Part shown: positions 1-10,300 of the stretch, piece by piece
How positions within the stretch are numbered: the stretch's first letter is position 1
Layout: each line of letters begins with the position of its first letter
Source: Dryomyza anilis
Taxonomy: Eukaryota; Arthropoda; Insecta; Diptera; Dryomyzidae
Direction of reading: 5' to 3'
DNA length: 64,000 nt
Assembly: GCA_951804985.1 (NCBI GenBank)
Contig: OX638131.1
Span: 39,091,544-39,155,543 of the forward strand
The notes under the pieces: model-generated
What the model saw: only the letters and a program-made list of their open reading frames with translations
Told to the model about the DNA's origin: nothing
The model's database searches: none
Made by a program: the position numbers and the translations under genes

Positions 1-605
1 AATACTTTTTATTCAAATTTATTACGTACGTAATAAAAATTGAAGTAAATACTTTTTATCACTTTTTATTAAGGTTATAACATTTTAGTTTAATCACAAC
101 ATCATAAATACGTAAATTGGTATTTTAAAAACTATTTATTTCATATAAAGAAGATTAGGAACAGATAAAATTATTATTTTATTTTACTTTTTTCGAAATT
201 TTTAATAAAATTAAATACTTTTTTATTTATTTTGAAATTAAATACGCACGTAACATTTTTTGTATGGAGAATTACGTTTTTTATTACAAAAGTATTTAAA
301 ACAAATTTAAATAAATTTAATTTAATTTTATTACGTCACTTTTTTCTTAGTGTACATATTCCACAACATAAGAGTTTTGCTTTTTAACCAAAATATCGCC
401 ATATTGACAAATTTATTCAGTTTTAATTGCTTTTAAGCCAAACTGAAACATAGAAATTCAATGTATGTGCGAGGGTTTAAATTACAACCGATATCTTAAG
501 TTAGCTTTAAAACATTTGATTTACATAAGTATAACTTGGACAAAAGTTAGGCCAATTATTATTGAGATTTAGCTTATTAATGTACTCTATCTTTATCGAT
601 TACAG
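1..605 (+). other. 3' part of the last intron of the upstream lipase gene
   Basis: This very A+T-rich stretch leads to an acceptor (a pyrimidine-rich tract ending TTACAG, last base 605) just before the lipase exon at 606. It probably belongs to an intron whose donor lies upstream of the window. The first 350 bases are dominated by short runs of A and T with repeats of ATTACGTA-type words and a TTCTTAGTGTA motif near 350, resembling the ends of the short inverted-repeat elements seen elsewhere here. No coding exon is visible. Confidence 0.55.
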
Positions 606-1025
606 TCCCTCGATCCCATAGTGTTTGGTCAACTCATACACGGTGGCTCACTGAAGGCCATCGAACACCTAATACAGATTTGGAAATCTGGCGATTTTGT
701 TGGCTATGACTACGGTGCTGAACTGAATCAACAATATTATAATAGTGTGGAGCCACTTCACTATGATGTGCGGCGCATAACCGTACCGCTGTTGCTGCAT
801 TTTGGCGAAACGGACGCATTGGCCACTCCGGAGGGCGTGCACCGCATCTACTCCCGACTGCTGGGTCAAAGTACGAACGTCATGGGTGTCTATCGTGTGG
901 CAGCGGAAAAATTCAACCACCTGGATTTTATAAGTGCGCCGGAGTTACGTACGCTGCTCAATGACAAAGTGTTGCAGTTGCTGAGCCAATATTTTGCCGG
1001 CACGCTGCGCTACGTCATCGAATGA
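606..1025 (+). CDS. Acid lipase (alpha/beta-hydrolase), last exon of a partial gene
   Basis: This is the 3'-terminal coding exon of a secreted acid lipase (triacylglycerol/sterol-ester hydrolase family); the earlier exons lie outside the window. Reading from the acceptor at 605 gives 139 residues, beginning SLDPIVFGQLIHGG and ending at TGA 1023-1025. The acid residue of the catalytic triad is seen in FGETDALATP and the histidine in FNHLDFISAPE. These match STNDLLCHP and FNHMDFLWAI in the next gene, so the two are tandem paralogues on the same strand, about 6.3 kb apart. The nucleophile Ser would be on a missing exon. The exon is much more G+C-rich than its surroundings and has no stop or frameshift. 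The exact acceptor phase (0) is inferred from alignment with the paralogue. It cannot be told from this fragment which fly lipase it is orthologous to. Confidence 0.88.
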   Translation, partial: SLDPIVFGQLIHGGSLKAIEHLIQIWKSGDFVGYDYGAELNQQYYNSVEPLHYDVRRITVPLLLHFGETDALATPEGVHRIYSRLLGQSTNVMGVYRVAAEKFNHLDFISAPELRTLLNDKVLQLLSQYFAGTLRYVIE

Positions 1026-1084
1026 ATAATTTTTGAAAACCACCAAAAAAAAATTCCATTCGCATATAAATTAAGTTACCCAAC

Positions 1085-1090
1085 AATAAA
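1085..1090 (+). terminator. Polyadenylation signal of the upstream lipase
   Basis: A canonical AATAAA lies 60 bases after the stop codon of the lipase exon, at a normal distance for a short insect 3' UTR. No other strong signal lies between it and the stop. Confidence 0.6.
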
Positions 1091-2198
1091 TAATAATGCG
1101 CTATTAGAAACTCCCATCGATCTTTTATTTTCTAAAGTCGTTTTTGTGTCTCTGACGCAGCACAAAGTTTTATTAGCTCTGGTTTTTGATATATTGTTGG
1201 CCCAAATCCAAATTGCATAATATTGTCACCACTTTTACTTTCTTCGCAAGATGGACTTGAGAAACAATGAAGTCGATTATCAAAGAAACAGCACGTTAAT
1301 TACTTAGTTGTTGTATTTATTTCATCTTTTGTGCTACTCTTAAAATCCGCAAAATTTTTTACATTCGCTTTTTTTTTTCCTCGAATTCTTTTTGCATTTC
1401 AACGTGTTTTTATTGCTCTGTCTTCTTTTATATTTTTATATACTTTATGCATAAAATTAAAAAACAAAAAGTAAAGAAAAACGTTAAGTGAAAGAAGTTA
1501 AATTGTGTGCACGAATAAGCAAATCAAAACACAAACAACGATTGAGCCCTAAAGCCAAATTGGTAGGTAGTTGAAGTGCCAACAATTTGCTGTTGTTGTT
1601 GTGCTCTCTTATTTACTTACAACAACTACAGGCAACTACAACAACAAGGCAATAACAAAGAAAGCTTAAACAAAATTTTAAAATCAGTGCCAACAATTTG
1701 GGAGACAAAATTGTGAGGTGATTACAGTGTTGAATAGCTGAAAATTTCACAATATCGAATTTATGAAATAAACTCACCAAAAAAAAATATGTTAAAGGTG
1801 TCCTATAAAATGTATATATAACAAAAATAAAAACTTATTTCGCTTAGGAATATTTCAATTTTTTAATAACCTGTACGGATCGCATGGTAACAGACAAACG
1901 TAAGTCCTACGCATGACACATACAGTACATGTGTGTATTCTAGTACAAAAATATTCCCGGGAAAAACTCTACTACAAGCCTGGATGCTGTGTTGTTCGAT
2001 ACGCATATTTTTCTTGTTGTACTTTCAAAAGAAAGAACAGAAGTATGCGAAACCAAAACAAAAACACACAAAAATTTATTAATTAAATTTAAAAATGCAC
2101 ATAGAACTTAATTTGAGAAAAACTTTATGATTTTACAATTAAAGAAAAATTGTACACAAAATAAACAATATAATATAGAATAATATATAACGTCGGCG
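1091..2198. other. Intergenic A+T-rich DNA between the two lipases
   Basis: No exon is seen. Around 1585-1650 there are short CAA/TTG-rich runs (interrupted GTT/ACA triplets) typical of insect non-coding DNA. Around 1920-1990 a slightly more G+C-rich patch shows no recognisable feature. Confidence 0.5.
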
Positions 2199-2413
2199 AT
2201 ACTGCAAAAACGCCTACCTACAGTTTACATGAAAATAAATTTACAGATGAAAATAAACTGTTTTGAGCATCAATTTTGTATTTACTTCATTAAGTATATT
2301 ATAGTTTATAGTAATAAATGCATTAATTTATCTTATCAACAGATCAATTAAAACCGGATTATTAGACAAAATTAGAAGTTATTTTCAGATGTAGATAAGC
2401 GGTTTTGCAGTAT
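2199..2413. mobile_element. Short inverted-repeat MITE, family N, copy 1
   Basis: The 215-bp element has near-perfect inverted ends. The left end reads ATACTGCAAAAACGCCTACC and the reverse complement of the right end reads ATACTGCAAAACCGCTTATC, and the similarity continues for about 23 bases. There is no coding capacity. A second copy with the same ends and length lies at 26228-26440. The superfamily is unknown, and no clear target duplication could be picked out. Confidence 0.7.
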
Positions 2414-2746
2414 GTATTTCGCAAAATATTAAATTTCAGTGTTTATACGTGCTTCAGCATAAATAGCGTTGGAGTGGCATGTGTTTGTTTTGAATTTATG
2501 CGATTTACTGCGTTTAAAGCGATCGAAGTACAAAATTTTAAAACTCATGCTTAGTCGGACAACGAACGACACTAGCGTAGCGAAGTAACGATGAAACAAA
2601 CAGCTTGTGTCATTGGTGTTGTCTTTGTTTTCATTTATTTATTTTTATTTTCGATTTACCGCTACACAAGTGATCGAAGAAAACAATAACAAAACACAAA
2701 GAACAAAGAACAAAGTACAGACCAAACTCCGTCGTACTGGGAAATA

Positions 2747-3209
2747 CACCGATAAAAAAGTGCACTTTAATTGTTAATCAATTTAAATCAATTTAAAGTG
2801 CAACACTTTAATTTGAAATTTATCACATTCAAATTCAATGTATATCAGTTAAAAAAATTTATATTCATGCCAGTAGAACATTGTTCATAGTTGATAAACT
2901 GTACGAATAAAAGGGATGTCGGAATGGCTAAAAATTACAGCAAAGATCCACAATGAGAAAGAGAGAAGTAACCATACGATCTGATGTTCATTGAGAGAAT
3001 TTTTTGTACTCTTACAAAAATTAAAAGTAACACTTTAGAAGTAAAAGTCCAACTGTCACATTAAAATATAAAATATATTTAAAATTTAATGTAAACACTT
3101 TGAAATTTAATGTTTTCAAATACGGCTGACTTTTATACATGCACACTTTTAATTAGAAAGTATTTTGCACCGGAGTTTAAAATGATTTTAAAGTTTTATT
3201 TTCTCGGTG
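2747..3209. mobile_element. TA-flanked inverted-repeat element, family M, copy 1
   Basis: The element starts CACCGATAAAA and ends TTTTCTCGGTG, with the dinucleotide TA on both sides (2745-2746, 3210-3211). The interior is A+T-rich without coding potential. The ends resemble those of the element at 25864-26665. The TA duplication suits a Tc1/mariner-mobilised MITE, but the ends are short. Confidence 0.55.
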
Positions 3210-4501
3210 TATTGTTTATCAAAAAATATTATTTTAAGAACCCAAGTTTTAAATCACATTTATATAAAATATAACACATTTTTTAAATGGTGGAAGTTAG
3301 CACCGACATTGTTAAATAATCAAAAAACGTATATTTTGCTGACTTGTGCTACTGGGTTTTTGCTGGTTGTGCTACTAATAAAAAAATTAAATATGTATAC
3401 AGTTATTTTTAAAAAAATAGGTCCAACATTTGGATGGAAGTTAGCAAGTTTAATTCGGTACCTCAAAATATTTTTGATAAGTTTAAAATAGCACAAGAAG
3501 CTCAAATTGATTACCAGGGCTCATATATTGATGACATGTCATCTTTTTAATGCATTTGTCATTTTTTTTTTGGCTTTTTTAGTCGTTAGGTATTTTTTTT
3601 TAATTAATTTAAATTTCGTTGATTTTTCTTGATATTAAACAAGCCTGAAGTAGATTTGAAATAAAAAATTGACATCTTTGGTCTTTTTTTTAGTAATATT
3701 TTTATCTTTATTACTTGCTAAAAAATATGGTATCGCAAGTTAATAAATTTATGAATTGCTATTATTTTAGTACATTCGTTTAATCTGAAATTAAGAAAGA
3801 AAATCGGTTATAAAAGATATGTATACATTTTAATATACACCATCACTACCGGCATCGGTATCGGAAAAAATTCTGTACTCGAAATAATTAAAAATTTGAT
3901 TTAAAATAAATACATATGTATTTAATTTATGTTTAAATTATATCTATTTGTTTTTACTACATTAATGTTTTTGGAAAACATTTTTGTATGGAAAATATCT
4001 ACATAATTTTATTACATTACTGCAAAATTTGAATACATTTGTATTAAAAGAACTACATTTTGTCTTCATTCAGATTTCCTCAAATATATAGCTAAATTAC
4101 TCAAGTTGATTTAAATTTAACTATACCCTGTAGTTATTTTACATCAAGCTAAAGTTAAAATATAACAGACTATTTAACTTTACTACATTCTGCATTAATT
4201 TAAAATTCGAAAAAAATAGTCTCTCAAAAGAGGTTGTTGTTATTGATTTAATTTCAAGCTTAATATTAAAATATTACTACATAGCAATAATGTTTACAAT
4301 ATACCAACTGTATTTATATCAAATTTAAAGTTAAACATGAAAATGTTCTTCGTCTGATACAACTAAATTTTAAATATCTTGGCGAATGTAGACTGATTGC
4401 CGATATCAATTAATAAAGGGTAGAATAGGTTCACCAGAGCTTCCTAACTACTTATATTAATTTTAACCACAATCGGAGATGTAGTAGAAATGGGAATACT
4501 A
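3210..4501. other. Non-coding A+T-rich DNA with eroded repeat pieces
   Basis: Two pieces near 3282-3304 and 3430-3447 share the words GGAAGTTAGCA and TTTTTAAA and may be a decayed duplicate. Around 3890-4200 recurring ACTACAT/TACATT words resemble the interior of the family M element at 25864. No exon or complete element is seen. Confidence 0.4.
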
Positions 4502-5373
4502 CACTCAGAAGAAAATGTACCATTAAGTACTTTTTGGTACGACCATTGATCTTATGGTTCATGTATTAATAGTTTTTTCTTTTTAAATCAAAAGTTTTCT
4601 AATTAATTCAATAGTCTTTAAAAAATTCAGTAACATAAATTTAAATATTTCAATATTATTATTTTAAATAGAATAAATACTGTTGTTTAAATGGTTTCCT
4701 CCTATAATAATAACGTGGTGTAAAAAACATGAAAACGAATACAAACATGTTCGTTTTGTACGTCATTCTGCATGATTACTCAAAATGGTCGCATGTATTT
4801 TTTTGTTATAATCCACATTATTAAACGCGACATTGGTAAGGACGCAATGTATTTAATGTAAATAAATTATATTTATATATTTATTTATATTTTTATTTAT
4901 TACAGAAAATAAATAATACATCGAACTTCTATTATGGCAGCGGACTCAAAAATAACTGCAGACTCAAGTACTACAATCAATTATTGGAAACCAAAGCAAA
5001 CATTAAATGTGTTATAACCTTTTGCAGCAAGAAGTGTCTTTTTATGTGTGTGTTGTAAAAGTGAATATCAATTTCGACATTTAAATAAAATAATATATAC
5101 AATAAATTAACTAAAATACATTTTTGTTTTAATAAATTATTAGGAAAATGTAATTCGACTATACCATAAAATTAATAATACGTATCATTAAATTTTTATA
5201 GGTCTTTCTTATTGACATTTCAATATGACATTATAAAATTTATGGTACAACCACACATTGTATTAAGAGTTTCAATAATACTGAACTGATGGGACGCATC
5301 CTATTGACCAATTTTAATGGTATAAATTATTGTTTTTCTATTGAAATACTATACCATGATTTTTTTCTGGATG
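4502..5373 (+). mobile_element. Non-autonomous TIR element, family D, copy 1
   Basis: This 872-bp element starts CACTCAGAAGAAAATGTACC and ends in an imperfect inverse of that (reverse complement CATCCAGAAAAAAATC). TA flanks both ends (4500-4501 and 5374-5375). It has no transposase. Two further near-full copies lie at 29300-30047 (same orientation) and 34548-35422 (inverted), and small derivatives share its ends. The three long copies are similar enough to read by eye over most of their length, implying fairly recent activity. Confidence 0.8.
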
Positions 5374-5587
5374 TATATAGTAGAACTGAATATTTTCCCT
5401 TCACCCTTCAATAGAATGTGTAGGGTGAATTAGCTAAAACTCGGTTATTTATGCTCTTGTATAAATAATTTTTGGGTCATTTTTAATGTCATTTTTAGTA
5501 ATTTTTGGGAAATTTTAATGTCAATTTTTACCATATTTTAAGGTCATCAAACCCGAGTCCTGTTTATTACCAGCATAAATAAGAAAC

Positions 5588-6244
5588 CAGTTGGGAAGGT
5601 TAGATCACATGGGAAATTTTAAAGTACGTGTAATTATGATAGTAAGGATTATCAAAATTATGGTCGGTCTAAGCCGACTATAAATATCCTACACATATGT
5701 GTGGTTACCATTCAAAGTGGTATATAGGTCACAAGGGTATACGAATCCTGAAAATAACTACAAACATTCAATCGCTGAAGAATTTCCATTCATTTGATAC
5801 CCATTTTTACAAATGGGTAGGTGTACCGAATTTCGATTTTTTTTTTTTGTGAACCACAAGTCTTTCCGCCGGAAAACATTATTATCATGTATTTGAGCAT
5901 GATATCAATATATATTTGACCAAAAAAGTTTACCTAAGCACGTATACATAAAAATTGATCTTTATATGTACATTTTATATGAGGTATTTGAACATAAGTG
6001 GTCGGATCATAGGTCATTAGTAATCTAAGTTATAAGTTTCAAAAGTAGTAGGGATTTCAACAGACAGTCAGACAGACAGACGGACAGACAGACAGACGGA
6101 CAGACGGACATCGCTAAATCGACTCAGGAGGTCATGCTGATCAAGAATATATATACTTTTCCATACCGGAGATGCTTCCTTCTGGGTGTTACAAACGGCG
6201 TACCAAACTGAATATACCCTTTCACTCTTAGTGTAGGGTATAAA
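5588..6244 (+). mobile_element. mini-me/Helentron-like element, copy 1
   Basis: It begins around GGTTAGATCACATGGG, passes a GTCGGTCTAAGCCGAC palindrome near 5664, and ends in the CCCTTTCACTCTTAGTGTAG block at about 6217-6236. Internally it carries a (GTCY)n tract at 6062-6108 on the complementary strand, a conserved core of about 33 bp at 6111-6144 ending CTGATCAAG, and a short (TA)n tract at 6147-6155. This order, (GTCY)n-core-(TA)n, is the signature described for dipteran mini-me elements, which were later linked to Helentron/INE-1-like non-autonomous Helitrons. Further copies are at 26808, 41157 and 54083. Confidence 0.75.
6062..6108. repeat. (CAGA/CGGA)n microsatellite inside the mini-me element
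   Basis: This is a tetranucleotide tract of CAGA and CGGA units, the (GTCY)n proto-microsatellite arm of the mini-me element. Confidence 0.85.
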
Positions 6245-6899
6245 AATATATTTCCAAGATGACGGTGCTAACTTCCACCTCAAAACCGTTTTAAAACCAA
6301 AAATATTTATATTTGTTGCGGTTATTGGTTTATTTTCCATTTAGCAACGGTTCCGGGTTTAAAAATAAAACTATTTTAAGCGGATATCGGTCCTATCAAT
6401 CCTTTTTAAATTCCTTTTTAATTTTACCGAATTTTGTAATATAAAAAGAATTTGTATTTATAAAAAGAAAAATTTAGCTGTTCCACACTGTAGTCCGCAT
6501 ACAGCTGATCAATTCGGAAGCGAAGCCAAATTGATTTTTTATTTTTATTTAAATTTATTGTGCTCACCGTGCGATACACGCATTGACATAATACGCGGTA
6601 TTGCAACAGTGATTCGAATAAATACAAAAAAAAAACGAAAAAGAGCTCAGTGTTTCCCACATACACAACGGGCTTTATTGGATTCACCTGAACTGATGTC
6701 GAACGAACAATTTGATGGTGTTACGCGGCATGCGCGGCTAATAATGATGCATATTAAACAGTCAAGAGCTCTGTTAAAAGTGCTAACAAAAACAACAACA
6801 ACAACAAAACCAAAACTGACAAAAACTACAATAAGAGCAACAACTACATGCAGTGTGTAGTAGGTGCAGATACCATGCGATTGACGTCCGAACTGCCCA
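6245..6899. other. Upstream flank of the second lipase
   Basis: No coding exon is recognised. 6265-6350 holds an A+T-rich piece with words such as GGTGCTAACTTCCACC, resembling the stretch near 3282. From 6480 the sequence becomes less A+T-biased (for example 6540-6600 and 6650-6750), as expected near a promoter. An open stretch on the plus strand at 6531-6860 ends in Thr/Lys-rich low complexity and is not considered coding. Confidence 0.4.
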
Positions 6900-6906
6900 T
6901 CAGTTG
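6900..6906 (+). promoter_or_regulatory. Possible initiator for the second lipase
   Basis: TCAGTTG matches the arthropod initiator consensus (TCAKTY). If the A at 6902 is the start, the 5' UTR would be 436 bases and unspliced to the ATG at 7338. No TATA box stands at -30. AAACGT at +28 is only a weak downstream-element match. This is a guess from motif and distance only. Confidence 0.25.
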
Positions 6907-7337
6907 TAAAGTGAACGACGCAGCGTTAAAACGTTTTTTCGACTATTTGATGAAGATAAAAATTTAATTTTTTTTGTGCTCATTTTGTGTATTTTTCGAG
7001 TGTGAGTTTTGGAAGATATTCCACGCACAGCAGCCGTTGATTGTTTGAGTGAGGCGACAATCTTTTGGCCAAGATCTTATTTGGGATTTAAGCCAATTTC
7101 GGAATTTAATTTTTAAATGCGATTAATATCGACGATTATTTGCTGAAATTTAATGCATAAAACAAAAAGTGAAAATTAAAAATATAAACAAAAAAAAAAA
7201 ACAAATTGTTTCTTTTGTGTGTTTTGTTTTTTTGGCAAAGTTTTGTTATTTATACGAGTGACGAATTTTGAAGTTGCACAAAAGTGCGGCGAACGCGTTA
7301 CGTGCCAAAGCAAATTCACCAAATAAAAATCGTTACA

Positions 7338-10300
7338 ATGCAGCCGTTACGCATTGCCACGCCCCCGCTGCTGGCGCTATGCATCTGCCTCTGTCTCGTG
7401 CTGCGTCTCACCTGCGCCCAGCTGCAGTTCATCGAAGACGAGGAGGACGAGAGTGGCGAGGAGGAGACGCCGCTGGAGAAGGCTACACGCAAAAGCATCC
7501 GTGAGGATTCCAATCTGTCAGTGGTACGTCTGGTTCGAACGCCCTCCTTCCCGCGTTTAGCGCGTCATACACAACGCCCGTCATCCGGCACCCGGCACAA
7601 AGCAAGATTAATTGCCTCGCATCGGGCTGCCTCGCATTTGGCCCACTTGACTAATGATTCGCTTTGCATTCCGACAGGATAAATTGATTGCCAAATACGG
7701 CTACCAGGCGGAAGTGCATCACGTCACCACCGAAGACGGCTACATCCTGACGATGCATCGACTGCGCAAACAAGGCGCCCAGCCGTTCTTCCTGCAGCAT
7801 GGCTTGGTGGACAGTTCGGCGGGCTACGTTATCATGGGTCCCAACATTAGTCTGGGTGAGCATAAGATTCGGTACATGAATAATGTACGCACGTCTGATG
7901 TGAGTGCGTGTGAGGCTCGGTGGGATACTGGCCAAGTGTCGAGTGTTCCAAACATGCTCAAGACTTATGGCTTGTAATCGTTATAGTCTGGTAATGCGTG
8001 GTTAAGTGGGATATGAGGGGGCATCTGATTGCCGGGAATCTCATCTTAATTGCATGACAATGATTTCTGAAAATCACGAACATGCTGTGAATGAATAATA
8101 AATGAGCTCTCGGTTAGCCTTTTTAATGGATTTAACTTAGTGTATTTGGCAGGAAAATTTGAGGAGACATCTATATTTTATGTTTTAAATAAAAACAAGA
8201 AAAACTTTGTAATTAGAAAATTTGAATTTTAGTTATGAAATAATTTGGTGTTTGAATTATTAAAGTCTAACTTAGAAGTCTAAAATTTAAAAGTCAACTT
8301 AAAATGTTTAATTCGATGACTTAGTTTGTATGTATTGTTTAATTTCTATGAATTGTATGCACAATTTTATTTTTCGCTACACATTGACTTTCTGAAACTA
8401 TGACTCTAAACTAAGGACTCTAAACTAAGAAAAAGCCTTTAAACGCAAAAAAACAGAAGTCCCTGTGATGTTGCGCAAAGAGCTTAAAGAACATTTTTGA
8501 ACTTTCAACAACAATTAAATTATTATTGCTTCAAGTATATAAAATATATCACTTGGTTTTCTTTTTTACTTAACTTTAAATCATTTAGTTAAATTATGGT
8601 TTTTAATATTATCCAATTTTAGGTGACTGTTAAAGTTTCATGGATTGCCAAACAGAAATGTTGACTTTTTCTTACTATAGTAAATTTAACTGTTGAAATT
8701 TTTCAAATTTTATTCTAACGAGTTTAGAATAACATTTTTGTATTATTGCACATACCATTATCTTTGAAATGATACGAAATTAAAGTAGTAAATTATACTG
8801 CACTTATGTAGTTCTACTACATTTTGTTAGTTTTTAAATACATTCGTATTTAATTGACTTCATTTTGCTACATCATGTATTAGAAATTCGTTCTCTGCAT
8901 ATTTCAGAACCTGTATTATCATTTTTTACTTTGTTTTAATTATTTGAAATTCGTGTGGACACACTTCGAACTTATAGCAAAAGTTTAAAAATCTCATTTA
9001 AGCTCTTTGCGCAACATAACAGGAACATCTTTTTCTGAATTTTAAAGGCTTTTAGGCGGATAAAAACATTTTAACATTTTAGAATTTTGAATCAGTCTTG
9101 TATACATATTTCCGGGAAATACATTGACAACTTAATGGGTAGCGAAAAAATTTAAAAATTGAAATGTGAATGCGATTTTTATAACTTAAATTATTGTGCA
9201 TTCACGCACAGAAAAAATAATCGACGTAAATATAGCAACCGATATTAATTGCATTCATTAATCAATCCAGCAATTCAATTCATTTATTAATTTAATGAAT
9301 TTGCTATTCTTTGTTATACAAGCAATTGCTTTCGCTAATATGAATATTTTTACGTCAATGCAGCAAATAGTTTAGTCTGCGCAGTTTTAGCAAATAAAGG
9401 GTTTTTCAACAGGGACGCTACAAAAGTAGAGCGATAGGGACAGCAAACGACGTCATATTTCTTGACGCTCTTTTGACATTTCTCTTCAGTAAGGTTTGCC
9501 ATTTTATGATGGAAAGATATACGAATTCAAATTTCGGTAGTAAATTTTAATAATTTCGACTCGTTGTTGGCTCTTTCCATCATAAAATGGCAAACCTTAC
9601 TGAAGAGAAATGTCAAAAGAGCGGCAAAAAATATGGCGTCGTTTGCTGTCCCTGTCGCTCTACTTTTGTAGCGTCCCTGTTGAAAAACCCTTGAAAAAAA
9701 CTTTTGTAGTGCTCTTATTGAAAAACCCTTTATTATTGCTGAAACTGCGCCGACTAATTAATTTACTGCATTGACGTACAAATATTCATATTAGCAAACG
9801 GAATTGCTGATTTAATTATAAAAAACAAATATTTTCAATATTTTAGTGAATTTCATTGCTGGATTAACTAATGAATGCAATTAATATCGGTTGCTATATT
9901 TACGTCGATTATGTTTTCTGTGCGTGTATTATAATATTAAATATCTCTCAGTTCGCAACATCCGGAGAATTTTATGCAAAACTTAAGTGAATTTCGCATA
10001 CAACGGCAGTTAATGGTGTTGGCCGAAAAAGTTATGGCTGCGAAAAATTACTCCAATGATAGGAGTCACTTTTATTTTGGTTAATATACAATTCTTCGCG
10101 AAAATAAGACGAATTTATTTTATTAGTGTTAGTTTGTATTATTCAGTTGTCGTAAATATTCAGTTGACAGAAAGCACACTTAAGTAAAACTTAAGTGGGG
10201 GATATCGGGCACTTAAATTTTGTGCTGTGAAACGATTTTGCAAACTTAAGTAAAGTTTGATGAAAAATCGACACTTAAGTGTGCACTGTGAGACCGGGCC

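Noticed and set aside
6531..6860. 109-residue frame upstream of the lipase as a separate small gene
   Set aside because: It ends in Thr/Lys low complexity, has no domain, and lies in the presumed promoter region.
7268..7560. Alternative frames over lipase exon 1, including an Arg-rich one and an opposite-strand Ser-rich one
   Set aside because: They are shadows of the true frame, which has a signal peptide and splices in phase to the rest of the lipase.
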